A stretch of 64,000 nucleotides of DNA from Trema orientale (GCA_002914845.1 JXTC01000157.1:413114-477113), one strand, 5' to 3'; numbered from the stretch's first letter, positions 1 to 11,070 are shown. Translations and numbers: made by a program. The notes: generated by a model from the sequence alone, not told the origin.

Positions 1-457
1 GGCGCACTGCAGCCTCCTGTGGTGGTTCGGCTGAGAAGAGACCGAGAGAAGGAGAGAGAGTCGGGGAGAAGAGAGAGAAAGAGAGTGACGGGAGGGAGGG
101 GTGAGGGAGGAGAGAGAAAAAGAAATTTTTTTTATTATTTTTTTTTTGTCAAAAGACTAAAATACCCCTTTTAAAAACTAGTTTTTACACATCATGTACA
201 TGATGTAGTCCGCATGATTCTAAGAATCACTTGTGCTTATAATATTATAAGTCCGTATGTCCAAGTTGGATACTCTTGACCCATATGTCCTATAAGTACA
301 TTTGTGCAAGTACTGTTGTTCGCATGTCTTATAAAGACATTTGTGTAACGATCGCCATCAGTATCCGAATGATGCAATATAGCATGAGTGCGCGGAATGA
401 CTATGCATAATGACCACTCAAGTTTATAATATCAACCATGAGTATTTCCAGGTTGAT
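1..457. other. Non-coding left edge with a run of short palindromes
   Basis: The first 130 bases are a GA-rich tract that could be the edge of a gene outside the window, but no coding signal is visible. Bases 189-340 hold several perfect or near-perfect palindromes, for example ACATCATGTACATGATGT at 189-206 and CTTATAATATTATAAG at 236-251. No gene is recognised. Confidence 0.5.
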
Positions 458-460
458 TAA

Positions 461-895
461 GGCTACGTTTGGTAGAGAGGAAAGAGAATAAGAGGGAAAG
501 AAAAATAAGAGAGAAAGAAAATGTGTATGAGAGAAAGAAAATATATTTCTTTTTATAGTTGTTTGATATGTAAAGAGGAAAGAAAGTTAATTAAATTTAA
601 AAGATGTCTATTTTACTCCTATGTTATTATTATTTAGAGTTAAGCGTACAACGATAGTTTAGTAATTTAACTTATCCATACACTAATAAAACTTTTTTTC
701 CTCATTTCTTTTGTGGGGAGGGGAGAGGGATTGTGTGTGGATCCCACAATTATTTTCCTTCCAATTTTCTCTATTCTTGTCTCTTCTTCCCTTCCATTTT
801 CTCTCCTACCAAACAGCCCGATATTTTAACTTTCCTCCACTTTTCTCTCAGACTTTTTCATTTCTTTTCCTTTTTTCTTTCTACCAAACATAGCC
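461..895. mobile_element. Tourist-like (PIF/Harbinger-type) MITE
   Basis: The left end GGCTACGTTTGGTAGA matches the reverse complement of the right end (GGCTATGTTTGGTAGA) with one mismatch. Both sides are flanked by TAA, the 3-bp target duplication expected for PIF/Harbinger elements. The interior is GA-rich on the left and CT-rich on the right, so the whole element could fold back. It has no coding capacity; short open frames inside the CT-rich half are low-complexity. A related copy lies at 62146-62521. Confidence 0.75.
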
Positions 896-898
896 TAA

Positions 899-2880
899 TT
901 GATTCGCAAAAATAAATTTCAAATATGTCCAATTAATCCATAAATTTCAATAGCATAACTGTTGTTTTTACTGAAATTCATAAACTATGTTTCTACATAA
1001 ACCATATATAAACAATATATATGGTACACTAACCAGTATGACGTACCTCTCACACTTTTCAATTTGTTAATTATAAGCTCATTTTGTAACCATATTCTAC
1101 AAATTAATTTATAAGATTCCAAACTTGGTCAAAGTAAGTAAATTTATAATGAAAATTAACACATAAAGTCGTGTAATTGAGTCCCTACCTTTGTGGAGTA
1201 ACTAAATTTAGCTACTAAATGTCTGTGGCAGCTCCTGTTGATTATTTGGATGCTTGAATAACGAATTAGAACTCAAATTCGCTTGCTTTGGAGGATTGCC
1301 TTTCAAACGAGTGCCCGAATACTCAAACTAATACTGCCATTATGATTATAGGTCCAATTTAGTAGAATAGATGCCAAACTTGTTGAATTCGTATTCTGAC
1401 ACAAACCCTAGCCTTGGCATACAAAACGAGGCAAAATCCGAGCTTCTCATGTCTCAGGTTCTGTGCCCGGCTAAAACATATAATTTTCATATATTAAAAT
1501 TCGTTTCTTAAGCTCATTACTGACAAATATGACCTTGGAATTTCATTTCAATGTCTTTAATACAAGTTGTCCACTTTACACAGTATAAAAAAAATTGTCC
1601 AGAAAGGGTAAAGCTCTCACAGGAACTATTCATCACTAGAAAATAGTTGGAAATTAGTGTGGGGGACCTGGGCTTTCGTTTCCCACCAGCAGCAAGGTCT
1701 GACGTGGGAATCGGCCGGATCACGGTAAAAATTTGGGCGAAATGGCATCCTTTGGCAGACTCTTCCCCGTGTCCATATGGCTCGAAAGATGATAAAGCTC
1801 CTGGCAGCAGCTTTGTCTTATATCAGGGAACCTTCGTGCCAGGTGTGGCAGTTAGTGCCTAATGAGGTTGAACGAAAGAGGGAGTTCAAAGAGATGAAGG
1901 GGAGTATTGTGGGATTTGAGTTGGATTAGGGATTTCAGATCCTTTTAGGGGTTTCTTACCAAGTGGCAGCCCTTAAGTGAGTTCCCTAGCTCCTTAGATT
2001 CGTAAATTGACCATATCCTCTAACTTTTGCTTCCATTTAGTCCTCTAGAATTAAGGTTTGGCCTTTGGTTTTGAGCATTAATTCTTGCACTTTAGCCCAT
2101 GTCTGAAATTTAACTTATTTGCCTTCCAAGAACAGATAGCTTATTGCGCAAGCTTACCTCTTAAAAAGAAGCCATCGATCCGGTGGATTGCATATACCGT
2201 GCGAGTATTTTCGATTGAAAAAAAACCTAAATTAATTGATAATTACCAAAATACCCTGAATAAAATTATGTGATTTTACATATATTAACCTAAAAAGAGA
2301 TTACTATCAAATTTTAGGTTAGATGACAAATGTTAAAATAAAATAAAAGTCATTTCATACACATTCAGGGTTAATTTAAATCACTTCACTTTGTTGGTCG
2401 AAAATATATGAATAATCCAACTCGCGAGAGATCCAAAGAAATTTGAGGCTTTAGGCAAAATTTTCTTAAAGAAAAAATATATTAATTTTTTTTTTTACTT
2501 ATAATCTATTTATGTATTCTCTTATATACAAAATATTAACTAAATATTTATATAACTGTTATTGTAAGTTTTTCACATATATTTGACGAATAAAATTTAA
2601 AAGAAAGTAAGATTAAAATTAGTAAAATGAAATATCAATATTTTAAAATAGCTTTAATATGAGAATATTCGAATTCTCAATAACATACTTTTAAAGTAAT
2701 TAATTAGCTATTTATTTAAGAGCTTCTTATTCAATACAATGCTTTTTAGTAATGTGGTTATCTTAAATTTGAGGAGAGATATATTTAATTTAAAAGTTTT
2801 AAAATTTTGTACATTTATTAATAAAAGTATCACTATAAATAAGAAGATAAATTACCGAAATATCAATATTATTATGAGCC
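899..2880. other. Intergenic AT-rich DNA, no gene recognised
   Basis: This stretch is mostly AT-rich. Around 1640-1960 there is a patch of more balanced composition with a 71-codon open frame on the plus strand. It lacks a recognisable domain, introns or a promoter and was not called. It may be a fragment of an old transposable element. Confidence 0.4.
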
Positions 2881-2914
2881 TTACTCTTAAGCCACCTCTA
2901 CAGGGAGGAAGATG

Positions 2915-3250
2915 GTACACAACCTAAGAATATCACGAAGGAGCATGTTCTTGAGGAGGATATAGCTAATGATGAAGAGGAGATTATGGTGGCTAATAAA
3001 GAGGATGATAAAGCTGCCGATGAGGAAGGGATAATGAGGTGATGAGGATGTAATTCATGAGGTGGATGAAGATGTGGCTAACTAGTAGAATGACCAGGAA
3101 CTGGAAGCACCTGTTGACTTTCAGCATGAGATTATAGGTAAACCAATAGTTCTATTTGTTTGCTGTAAGGTTATCTCCTTAAGTGACACTCTAGGGTGCT
3201 TGTATTCACTTGTTAGTCTAACGAATCGTGTTTAACCTTTTATTCATGAC
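2915..3250 (+). pseudogene. Acidic (Glu/Asp-rich) coding relic
   Basis: Read on the plus strand, about 2928-3130 encodes a strongly Glu/Asp-rich stretch (EEDIAND, DEEEIM, EVDEDV). A frame change near 3030-3045 and two adjacent in-frame stops near 3083-3088 interrupt it. The following 100 bases stay open as a hydrophobic stretch before the next stop. The codon pattern differs from the AT-rich surroundings. It looks like a decayed fragment of a protein gene or of transposon-borne coding sequence; I cannot assign a family. Confidence 0.3.
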
Positions 3251-3259
3251 AACGTATTA

Positions 3260-4192
3260 TAAATGACTTCTGAAGGTAGAATAATTTGCACAGTAACATT
3301 TTTTAATTTCATGTATGGGCAAGGTCATATAATGCTATCATCAATTGGAGGATGGCTTATCTCAGTAGGTGCCAGATATTGAGTGTTTCGACAAGGAGTT
3401 GGCATGAAATTGTGGCATATAGTGAACTATTGGCTAGAGACCATCTTTGAACAAGACTTATTCAACTCTGTAAAATTTTGTAGCTAAAATTTTTTCTTAT
3501 TTTGTTTTTCAAATTTTTTCAACTTAAATAATGATTTTGAAATGCATAGTGTTGTGCACGTCACTCTATTCTGAAAGAATCAAGACAATTAAAAATTAAT
3601 TTTGAGTATTTGATGAATTAAAGTTATGGAAAAAATTTAGAGAATATCTTTGAAAATATCGTATAGCGTGGCACTCACCATGAGAGCAGATCTCATGGTG
3701 AGGGATAAGTATATTTTCATAAATTTATATTCCCTTAAAAATGTATATAAGTATGCCTTTGAGAATGTCATAGATAATTTCTTTATGAACATTACAGAGA
3801 ATGTATTTAAGAATATCCTATAGCATGGTCCTAACCATAAGAGCGAATAGTACACAGCCTGAAAATATTCCCGAGTATGGCTAGCTTAAAGTAATCTGAT
3901 GCTTTAGATAAAATTTTATATAGGAGAAAAATAGATTAACCTGCCTTGTACTTAACAAATCACAAAAATGGATAGTTGACTTACGCATGCCTTAGTAATT
4001 ATTTCGTAAAATCACTACTGGTAAATATACATGTCTTGCACTAAACGTGGCATTAATGACTAATTTTTACTAATATTTTTTCTCATTTAAATTATTGATA
4101 TAAAACTGATTTACCACCATTTTTATAACATCTCGAAATTGGCATGTACGACTCTAATAAGATATATGCATATTTTTAGTTGATTACGTACG

Positions 4193-4240
<48 letters not shown>

Positions 4241-4510
4241 TGAATTTAAAATATGTTGTGCTAATGAAATATTAAATCTTTTATAGTGAAGTGCTCAATT
4301 GTCGTCTCTACATGCTTAAATGAGAGATAATGAATTGAAATAATTTATATAATGATTTTCTATGCTTATGTGTTCTGAAAATTTATGTTAATGGGTAGAA
4401 ATCTGAGAAATTGATTGTTATTTCTTATATATTTCTTATATATAATAGATAGATGTGAATATATATTGTTAATTTATTATCATATCTGATTAATATGTAA
4501 AGTTATGTTA
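3260..4510. other. Intergenic AT-rich DNA with an (ATT)n microsatellite
   Basis: No gene is visible. The main landmark is an ATT/TTA trinucleotide microsatellite at about 4194-4241. A locally palindromic segment around CTCACCATGAGAGCAGATCT (about 3673-3702) contains CACCATGAG and its reverse complement CTCATGGTG. Confidence 0.5.
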
Positions 4511-4519
4511 ATTATTTAT

Positions 4520-4878
4520 GGGATATTATCATTTTCATACCCTGTATTTTGACGCTTTGTTCAAATTATACTTTGTGTTTTGCTTATTATCAACATTGAT
4601 ATTTAGATTTGAAATCTGTTACAAATTTATACCCTGACATTAATTTAGAGTATTTAATTTATCAAGATGCCATTTAAAAAATTAAAAATAAGCTATATAA
4701 AAACTTATCCGAGAATAAGTTTACTAAATTATCTTGGTATTAACTGCTTTAAATTGGTGTCAGTATATAAATTTATAATAGATTTCAAATCTAAGGACCA
4801 ATGTTGATAATAACTAAAATAGAAAGTATAAATCGAACAAAGTGTCAAAATATAATGTATAAAAATGGATACTATCCC
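4520..4878. mobile_element. Foldback MULE-type MITE with perfect 9-bp target duplication
   Basis: The first ~125 bases (starting GGGATATTATCATTTTCATA) and the reverse complement of the last ~125 bases (starting GGGATAGTATCCATTTTTAT) are homologous along their length, leaving a short centre. ATTATTTAT flanks the element directly on both sides (4511-4519 and 4879-4887). A 9-bp duplication with long inverted arms points to a non-autonomous Mutator-like element. No protein is encoded; the 62-codon open frame inside is incidental. Confidence 0.85.
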
Positions 4879-4887
4879 ATTATTTAT

Positions 4888-5147
4888 TAATATATATGTA
4901 TATAGGGAGAGGCTCAAATAGTGATTTCATAAAATCACTGCCAGTAGATATAATAAAATTACTATCAATAGTGATATTTATTTCCTTTTCTTGATTTTTT
5001 TTTGGCAAGAAATTATTTTATTTTTTCTCTTATAGTTGATTAATAAGGTTCAGTTTTATTTATTTTTTTCTTAAGACTTTATCTTTAGTTATAGTTATAA
5101 AAAATTAAAAAGATTTTTATTCTTTACTTGACTTGATTATAAATGTG
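4888..5147. other. Intergenic AT-rich DNA
   Basis: Nothing is recognised here beyond poly-T/poly-A runs. Confidence 0.5.
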
Positions 5148-5150
5148 TTA

Positions 5151-5969
5151 GGCCATCTCCAACCATAACACCAAAATGGTGTAACTTTTACATCAAAATG
5201 ATGTAATTTTCACACCATTTTATAAGTTGAACTCTAACTCATTACACCAAAAGTTATACTAAAAATAATATTCTCTTTCTATTCTTTATCCTTTTAGTCC
5301 TTCAATAATTAATTTATTTTACAAACTACTACATCTATATATTACTTGACACATTATTGCAAATTATTGGAAAAAAAATATTCTAATAAATTAACAATAC
5401 TAAAAATTAATAAATTACTTTTAATTAACTAAATATTACATTTAATAAAACATTAAGAAAAAAACACAACGTTTAGTACCACAAATAAGACAAAAAAGGA
5501 TTAATGTTGATATTGTTTTAGTTTCTTGCTGCAATTCTTGTTTTTATTGTTTTAGTTTATGCCCTATTTGCTAAAATATTATTGGAAACTTAGCTATATT
5601 GTATTTACTAAAATATTGTTGGAATTTTAGTTTATATTGGCATTTAGTGTTAATTTTTCACATGTTATGAAGTTTTTAGATCATGGATTTTAATGAGTAA
5701 TTATATTTTAATAATTATTAATACTTTTATTATTTAGTTTAAATTATAATCAAATTAAATTAAATAATTATAGTTAATAAAGGTTAATAAAAAAAGATAT
5801 ATTGGGAATAAATTTGTAGGAAGTTATAAAGGTGGTGGTTATTGGAGAAATAAAAAAAATTTGAATAATATTATACCAAATTTAGTGTAAAAGATAGTAT
5901 TGCATTGGAGAGAATTTTTAACACCAAAATGGTGTTTTACACCAATTTAGTGCAACGTTGGATATGCCT
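5151..5969. mobile_element. PIF/Harbinger-like MITE (~0.8 kb)
   Basis: The left end reads GGCCATCTCCAACC followed by ACACCAAAATGGTGTAA. The right end reads ACACCAAAATGGTGTTTTAC, then CAACGTTGGATATGCC. The ends form imperfect terminal and subterminal inverted repeats. TTA precedes the left end (5148-5150) and follows the right end (5970-5972), as expected for a 3-bp target duplication. The interior is AT-rich and non-coding. Confidence 0.6.
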
Positions 5970-5972
5970 TTA

Positions 5973-7440
5973 TAATGTCAATTTTATTGCTGTTCTTTGT
6001 CAAAATTATTTTAATAGGTTAAAAAATTCCTTATTAAGAGATAATAAATAGATTAAGATCTTAAAGAAGAAATCACAGGAAAGATCCAAAAAAAAAAAAA
6101 AAATCACAGGGAAGAAACCGAAGGGTGATTTTCAAAATCATAAGCAAGAAATTATTATATGAATAGAAAAGAAATTTAATAATGGATATTTTTGGAATTA
6201 AAAAAAAATAGAGGTGTGCGAAGAGAAAATCATAAGATTTTTAAAATTTATTGACGGGTATCTTTAGAGAAAGGGTAGAGAGCTATTGCTATCCATTAGA
6301 GAATCCAACAATATCGAGGTTTTAGTCGATGTCATCAAAAGCTCCATCAAATATGGTTGAAAAGTAAGCACCATTAGTAAGGACATTATTGTGTGGGTTT
6401 TGACCACTATAAGGAGTTGACTGCAAAATTGACGTATTTAGTTTCTTCTTTATAAAATTGAGAAACGCATAAACAAGTCTAACTAAGATTCGAATCCCTT
6501 TCTTCTCACATACTCACTCTCAAAAATCCTAGACCCATTGAGTTGACTTTATCTTTTGATTTATTTGTAGTTTGTTACTCTGGCTTTGATTTCAGTTAGA
6601 ATCCTTAGGACATAAACATTTACAATATGATCTTTTGTTCTTTTATCTCAATGATGATTTATTTGAAGTAAGAGGTCTATATGACATTATTTCATCCGCA
6701 AAAGATCATGGAAAAGAAAAATAGCATACTACAACTTACATTGAAAAAAAAAAGAAAAAATTGAAAAAAAAAAAAAGCACAAACAACAGAATAAAAGGCA
6801 ATTAAAAGAAGTCTAAAAGTAAATTATCAAAAATTAAGTCATCTAATTACTTAAGTTAGAAAAGAAAAAGCAAAAACTCGAATTTCAATTAAAAAAAAAA
6901 GCACAAATTTTGTAATCTACTATCATTAATTTGCATTGTTTTAACAACAATAGATTCGATTAGAAGACAAAATTCTTCCAAACATATCTCGCTTTCTTTA
7001 GCCTCTAATATATTCGAATCTAAATCTGACAGACAATTATTTTACCTCATTCCGTCTTCTCGGTTTTTCTCCTTTTTTCTTTTGTTTTTTTTTTCCCCTG
7101 AAATTTTGTCGTACAAGTCTCTGCTAGAGAGATGTATATGTTGTTTACCTAATACTCTTTCGAGACCAAGTAAGGCACAAATGTGAGTTCTTGTGGGAGA
7201 GCACAAAGTCAATACACTAGTTTTTGACAAACCAATAATTAGGTCCAACCACATATTTCCTGGTTCTTGATTAGCTCAATAACCCATAGACATACTAATG
7301 ACTTTTGAGTAGTTCTATCATGAGTTCAAGTCATTAAAATTCTTTTGAGCTTGTTATAATTTGGAACTTGAAATCAGTCAAGGAAGCTCAACTAACCAAT
7401 TCTAATACCTCATATTTCTTACAACAATTCCCATCAAAAT
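5973..7440. other. Intergenic DNA upstream of the proline-rich gene
   Basis: This stretch is AT-rich, with A-runs at 6089-6104, 6745-6777 and 6890-6902. Open frames here are short and low-complexity. No gene is recognised. Confidence 0.5.
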
Positions 7441-7486
7441 CATGATCATGCCCAGCAAAGCCTTGGAATCCTTCTCCCTTTTTCTC

Positions 7487-7494
7487 TATAAATA
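7487..7494 (+). promoter_or_regulatory. TATA box of the proline-rich protein gene
   Basis: TATAAATA lies 90 bases before the start codon, after a CT-rich tract. This spacing leaves a leader of about 60 nt, normal for a small plant gene. Confidence 0.7.
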
Positions 7495-7583
7495 CCTAGT
7501 ACAAACATCCTTTCTCTCCACAAAAAATACTACACTCTAAAAATATTGTCCATATTCAACACAAGTACTATTGTCATCAAACC

Positions 7584-8006
7584 ATGGCTTTCCCCAAAAC
7601 TTTCTTTGTTCTATCAATGATCATAGCCTTATTGTCACTCTCAACAAATCCAATCTTAGCAACTCGCCGCCTATTGGACACACCGGTGGTGGCCCCGCCA
7701 CCAGCATTGCCCAAAATTCCGGCTCTTCCCAATCCCACATTGCCTCCAATGCCCTCAGTCCCACCACTGCCTAAACCAAATGTGCCTCCTCCTTTACCTT
7801 CTAATCCACTGCCTACTCTTCCAACTCCACCAACTTTGCCAAAGCCCACTATTCCTCCATTGCCTACACTTCCCACAAACCCGGCCAATAATATTCCCTC
7901 ATTTCCAAAGGTAACACTTCCTCCGCTGCCCTCTATCCCTACAACACTGCCTTCAATTCCCACCATTCCAAATCTTCCATCCTTATCTCCTCCACCATCA
8001 AATTGA
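7584..8006 (+). CDS. Small secreted proline-rich cell-wall protein
   Basis: Single-exon gene for a 140-residue protein. Residues 1-26 form a clear signal peptide (MAFPKTFFVLSMIIALLSLS, then NPILA), probably cut before TRRLLDT. The mature part is almost entirely Pro, Leu, Thr and Ser, with irregular LPxxP, TLPxxP and PPLP units and no other domain. This is typical of plant (hydroxy)proline-rich or PELPK-like apoplastic proteins whose prolines may be hydroxylated; the role in the wall is inferred. The start has a good context (AACCATGGC), a TATA box lies 90 bases upstream, and AATAAA follows at about 8269. The 129-codon glycine-rich frame on the other strand is its antisense shadow. It lacks the regular pentapeptides of true PELPK proteins, so the subclass is uncertain. 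Confidence 0.85.
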   Translation: MAFPKTFFVLSMIIALLSLSTNPILATRRLLDTPVVAPPPALPKIPALPNPTLPPMPSVPPLPKPNVPPPLPSNPLPTLPTPPTLPKPTIPPLPTLPTNPANNIPSFPKVTLPPLPSIPTTLPSIPTIPNLPSLSPPPSN

Positions 8007-8268
8007 ACCCTTTTGAGATCTGGAGCTTAATTTGCTACTTGTGTCTATGATCTTTGGATGTGATGGAGTCTTTTATAAGATGACATTGGGATTGTGTTCT
8101 TTATTTTTTTTGTTCTTTTTTCTTTGTTAAATATTGTTTGGCGATAATTTGAGGATGTCCATGTTCTTTTATGTGTGTTGTATGGTTTTCTTTTTTCTTT
8201 CATGTTGTGGGGTTTCGATATGTATACCATTTACAGAGGAGTTGTATTCTTGTTATTATTGTACTCTT

Positions 8269-8274
8269 GAATAA
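8269..8274 (+). terminator. Likely poly(A) signal of the proline-rich gene
   Basis: AATAAA lies about 260 bases after the stop codon, downstream of TTGT/TGT-rich sequence typical of plant 3' ends. Confidence 0.45.
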
Positions 8275-8384
8275 ATTTATCGATTGATCAATATCATCTA
8301 TTTCATATTGAACTACGAAGGAAATATATGTTTATAAATGTGAACTTATTGTTAATTCACTAACTCTATGTATTAAGAAAAGAA

Positions 8385-8466
8385 AACTACCATTCATAAG
8401 TCATAACAAAGGTAATGATCACGGTAACTACCATTCGTAAGTCATAACAAAGGTAATGATCACGGT
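8385..8466. repeat. 41-bp tandem duplication
   Basis: Two adjacent copies (8385-8425 and 8426-8466), each containing AAGTCATAACAAAGGTAATG, differ by one base. This looks like a recent local duplication in non-coding DNA. Confidence 0.85.
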
Positions 8467-9143
8467 TTCAGTAAGGTTTAACTATTGTTACTAAGGTTAA
8501 TCAGGTGAATAGTTCGTTCTCAATATTCCAGCATATTGATAGTTACAAACGTTAGAAATATAAGCCGGCTGGATTCACGTCTTTTCAATATAGAGGTCTT
8601 AAGTTTAAATCCACCCCCGAATTCAAAGCAATAAAATAAACAAAATACTCACAATGAAAAAGAGTGAGTTATAATAGCTTATATAATTAATGTGAACTGT
8701 TTCCCTGATAAATAAACAAGGTGAATAGCTTTAGAGTATTTCTAAGAAATGGCATTTTTTTTCAGATCAATTTAAAAAATGGCCCCTTTTTACACCTATT
8801 TAATAACTGTTTTACAGTTTTATTTTGATAAATAGCCATTTTTTAGTTGATCAATTTTTTATAAAATAAATCAATTTTTCAGAAAGTTTTAATTTTTCAA
8901 AAAATAAATCAAGTTTTTGAAAAATAAGTAAATCAAGTTTTTGAAAAATAAATCAATATATTTCGGTAAACTCAATATGAAAAATGGTCATTTTTAACAA
9001 TATTTGAAAAACGGCTTCAGATTATGATCCAAAATTTGGTCATTTTGCTAAAAAAACCCATAGCTTTAAGCTATTCACAAAAGAAAATTAATAGCCGCTT
9101 CTTTAATGAAATTATATTATATAGAAGTACATTAGCATGGTTT

Positions 9144-9175
<32 letters not shown>

Positions 9176-9600
9176 GGGGCCGTCAATTGCAAATTTAACC
9201 GATACGTCTCTACACTTTCCTCCAATCATACGTTTGGGTTTTCAACCTGACACCTAGTTATGTATATTCTTTTAAACTTATCGGTAGGTATAATTATTTC
9301 CACTATTCGATTATCATTTAAAAAATTATATCATTAATTGCATTTTGTACATAACTCATAACTCATACAAAATACATTTTAGTATTTACCTATCCAATAT
9401 ATATAATATATAAAATAATAAAATATTATAAGTAGTACATGGTGAACTAGGACTCCTTTTTTCTATTTTTCATTTTCAAAATAGTTGATCTTATCACATA
9501 TAATAGAAGACGTATTTTGTAAAACTCTAATAGCGAGATTGATTAGAACTCCTTCTTTATAAGAAGTTTAGGGTTCAGAAGTCCACTTTGTTAGTTCATA
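8467..9600. other. Intergenic DNA between the two secreted-protein genes
   Basis: AT-rich DNA. About 8870-8960 holds near-tandem copies of AAATCAAGTTTTTGAAAAAT, and there is a long A-run at about 9141-9168. No gene is seen; one open frame that spans the poly-A tract has poly-Lys and is not credible. Confidence 0.5.
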
Positions 9601-9658
9601 AAATTACATTGGCATTTACACTCGTCAACGCTGTGTTATATAGATCAGTTATCATAAA

Positions 9659-10507
9659 ATGGCAGCAGCTACCAGGCATTTTCTCCTTCTAGTACTTGTA
9701 ACAATGGCCTTCTCTTGGTCAGTTTTGAGCGTTGATACAAACCTTGCTTCTCGTCAACCATTAAATACACCATCCGCACCATCCTCAGCATTAGCATTGT
9801 CTTCAACCCCGCCTGTTAAAGAGACAACGGGGCCACCAAAACCATCGCCCTTGCCACCAAGAACATCATCGCCTAAAACGGCTATGATAGCCGTGCACTC
9901 TACTCCTGCACCTACACCGCCAAATACTACAACTAAGAGCAACTCCAGTTCAAAGCCACTGCCCTCTACCCCATTAACAACATCGCCAGACTCTTCAACT
10001 GTGTTGAAGTCCGCCCTGCTTCCAATGCCAAATCCACTGTCCCCACTGAGAACATCACAGCCTAAAACGGCTTTGATGGTCATGCACTCTGCCCCAGCAC
10101 CAACACTGCCAAATACCCCAGTCGTAGGCAACTCCAGTTCACAGCCACTGCCCTCTACCGCATTAACAACAGAGAGAGATTTTTCAACTGTGTTGAAATC
10201 TGCCTTGCTTCCAATGCCAAATCCACCATCCCCACCAAGAACATCACAGCATAAGGCGGCTTTGACAGCCATGCACCCTGCCCCAGTGCCAATTACCCCA
10301 ACTGTGAATGACACCAGTTCAAAGCCACTGCCCTCTACTGCATTAACAACAGTGCCAGATTCTTCAACTGTATCAAAGTCCGCCATGCTTCTGATGCCAC
10401 ATCCACCCTCCTTAATGACACTCAGCACCCAAAAGACAGCACAAGCTTCTCAGGTTACCGTTGCACCTGTAATCCCTTCTGAACGTGGTCCACCATCACA
10501 GCAGTAG
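9659..10507 (+). CDS. Secreted Ser/Thr/Pro-rich protein with three tandem repeats
   Basis: Single-exon gene for 282 residues. Residues 1-24 are a signal peptide (hydrophobic core FLLLVLVTMAFSW). After a linker rich in Ser, Ala and Pro come three tandem repeats of about 60-64 residues (roughly 60-123, 124-186 and 187-246) and a degraded fourth start. Each repeat runs P-x-P-x-SP-x-RTS, then a KTA..MH(S/P)(T/A)PAP block, an N-(S)-S-S-x-PLPST-x-LTT block, and ends STVLKSALLPM or similar. Many SP, TP and AP dipeptides suit arabinogalactan-type glycosylation, so it is plausibly an arabinogalactan- or hydroxyproline-rich wall glycoprotein. No GPI-anchor signal is seen: the C-terminus (ERGPPSQQ) is polar. 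I do not recognise the exact family. The start is the first ATG (ATAAAATGGC) and gives the intact signal peptide. Confidence 0.7.
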   Translation: MAAATRHFLLLVLVTMAFSWSVLSVDTNLASRQPLNTPSAPSSALALSSTPPVKETTGPPKPSPLPPRTSSPKTAMIAVHSTPAPTPPNTTTKSNSSSKPLPSTPLTTSPDSSTVLKSALLPMPNPLSPLRTSQPKTALMVMHSAPAPTLPNTPVVGNSSSQPLPSTALTTERDFSTVLKSALLPMPNPPSPPRTSQHKAALTAMHPAPVPITPTVNDTSSKPLPSTALTTVPDSSTVSKSAMLLMPHPPSLMTLSTQKTAQASQVTVAPVIPSERGPPSQQ

Positions 10508-10510
10508 TCC

Positions 10511-11070
10511 CTTCTTTCCTCAGAATTCAATAGGGCCATGAGATGCAAATCTGCTATTCTCCTCTTTCCTTCAAATCTCAGATAGGATAATTCTCTTATT
10601 CTTTATGAAAGGCTTTTTTGGCCTTGGCTTAATGCTACTTCTAAACCCACCAGTAATTCAGCAGGCTTGAGTTGGATCAAAATACATATGCTTTCTATCC
10701 GTTAGCTTTCATAATTTCTGTACTGTATTGTTTGAAGTCATCTCCCTCATTATTTCTTATTGTTAGTACACTTTCTTCTTGAATTAACAACTTGGAATTC
10801 ATGTAAGCTCACAAATCTAATTAATTAAACCTGCTAAAAAGTTCATTAAATAGATCAGACGTAAATTCCCCATAACTAAAGATATTTGTATATGCATACT
10901 AAACATGTGAGATGAAGAAGCATCTTTCTGACAAATGTAATACGCATTGTACACCCAACTCCCAGTAATTTCACCATGGAATTTCAATACCAGGACTTTT
11001 GGATTCTATAAGCACATTCAGAGACTGTAGCACATGTTAATAAATAGCCAACTCTGCTTCCAGAACACTC
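10511..11070. other. 3' flank of the repeat protein and of the IMPACT-family gene (convergent genes)
   Basis: This is the converging 3' region of two genes. It carries the first copy of a 41-bp direct repeat at 10981-11021. No additional gene is visible. Confidence 0.5.

Noticed and set aside
1647-1862. 71-codon plus-strand frame in a balanced-composition patch
   Set aside because: No domain, promoter, introns or neighbouring coding sequence. It probably belongs to an old repeat.
4194-4241. Regular spacing that might suggest a CRISPR-like array
   Set aside because: It is a plain ATT microsatellite. No repeat-spacer structure exists anywhere in this eukaryotic window.
7577-7966. 129-codon glycine-rich frame on the minus strand
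   Set aside because: It is the antisense of the proline-rich gene: proline codons read backwards as glycine. It has no start context or promoter.
8545-8640. Possible second tRNA-derived SINE (B-box-like AAGTTTAAATCC)
   Set aside because: The B box is too degenerate, and no A box or target duplication was found.
9024-9257. 77-codon frame with poly-Lys
   Set aside because: Driven by a long A-run in non-coding DNA.
9754-10428. 224-codon minus-strand frame
   Set aside because: Antisense shadow of the repeat-built secreted protein, whose plus-strand frame has a signal peptide.
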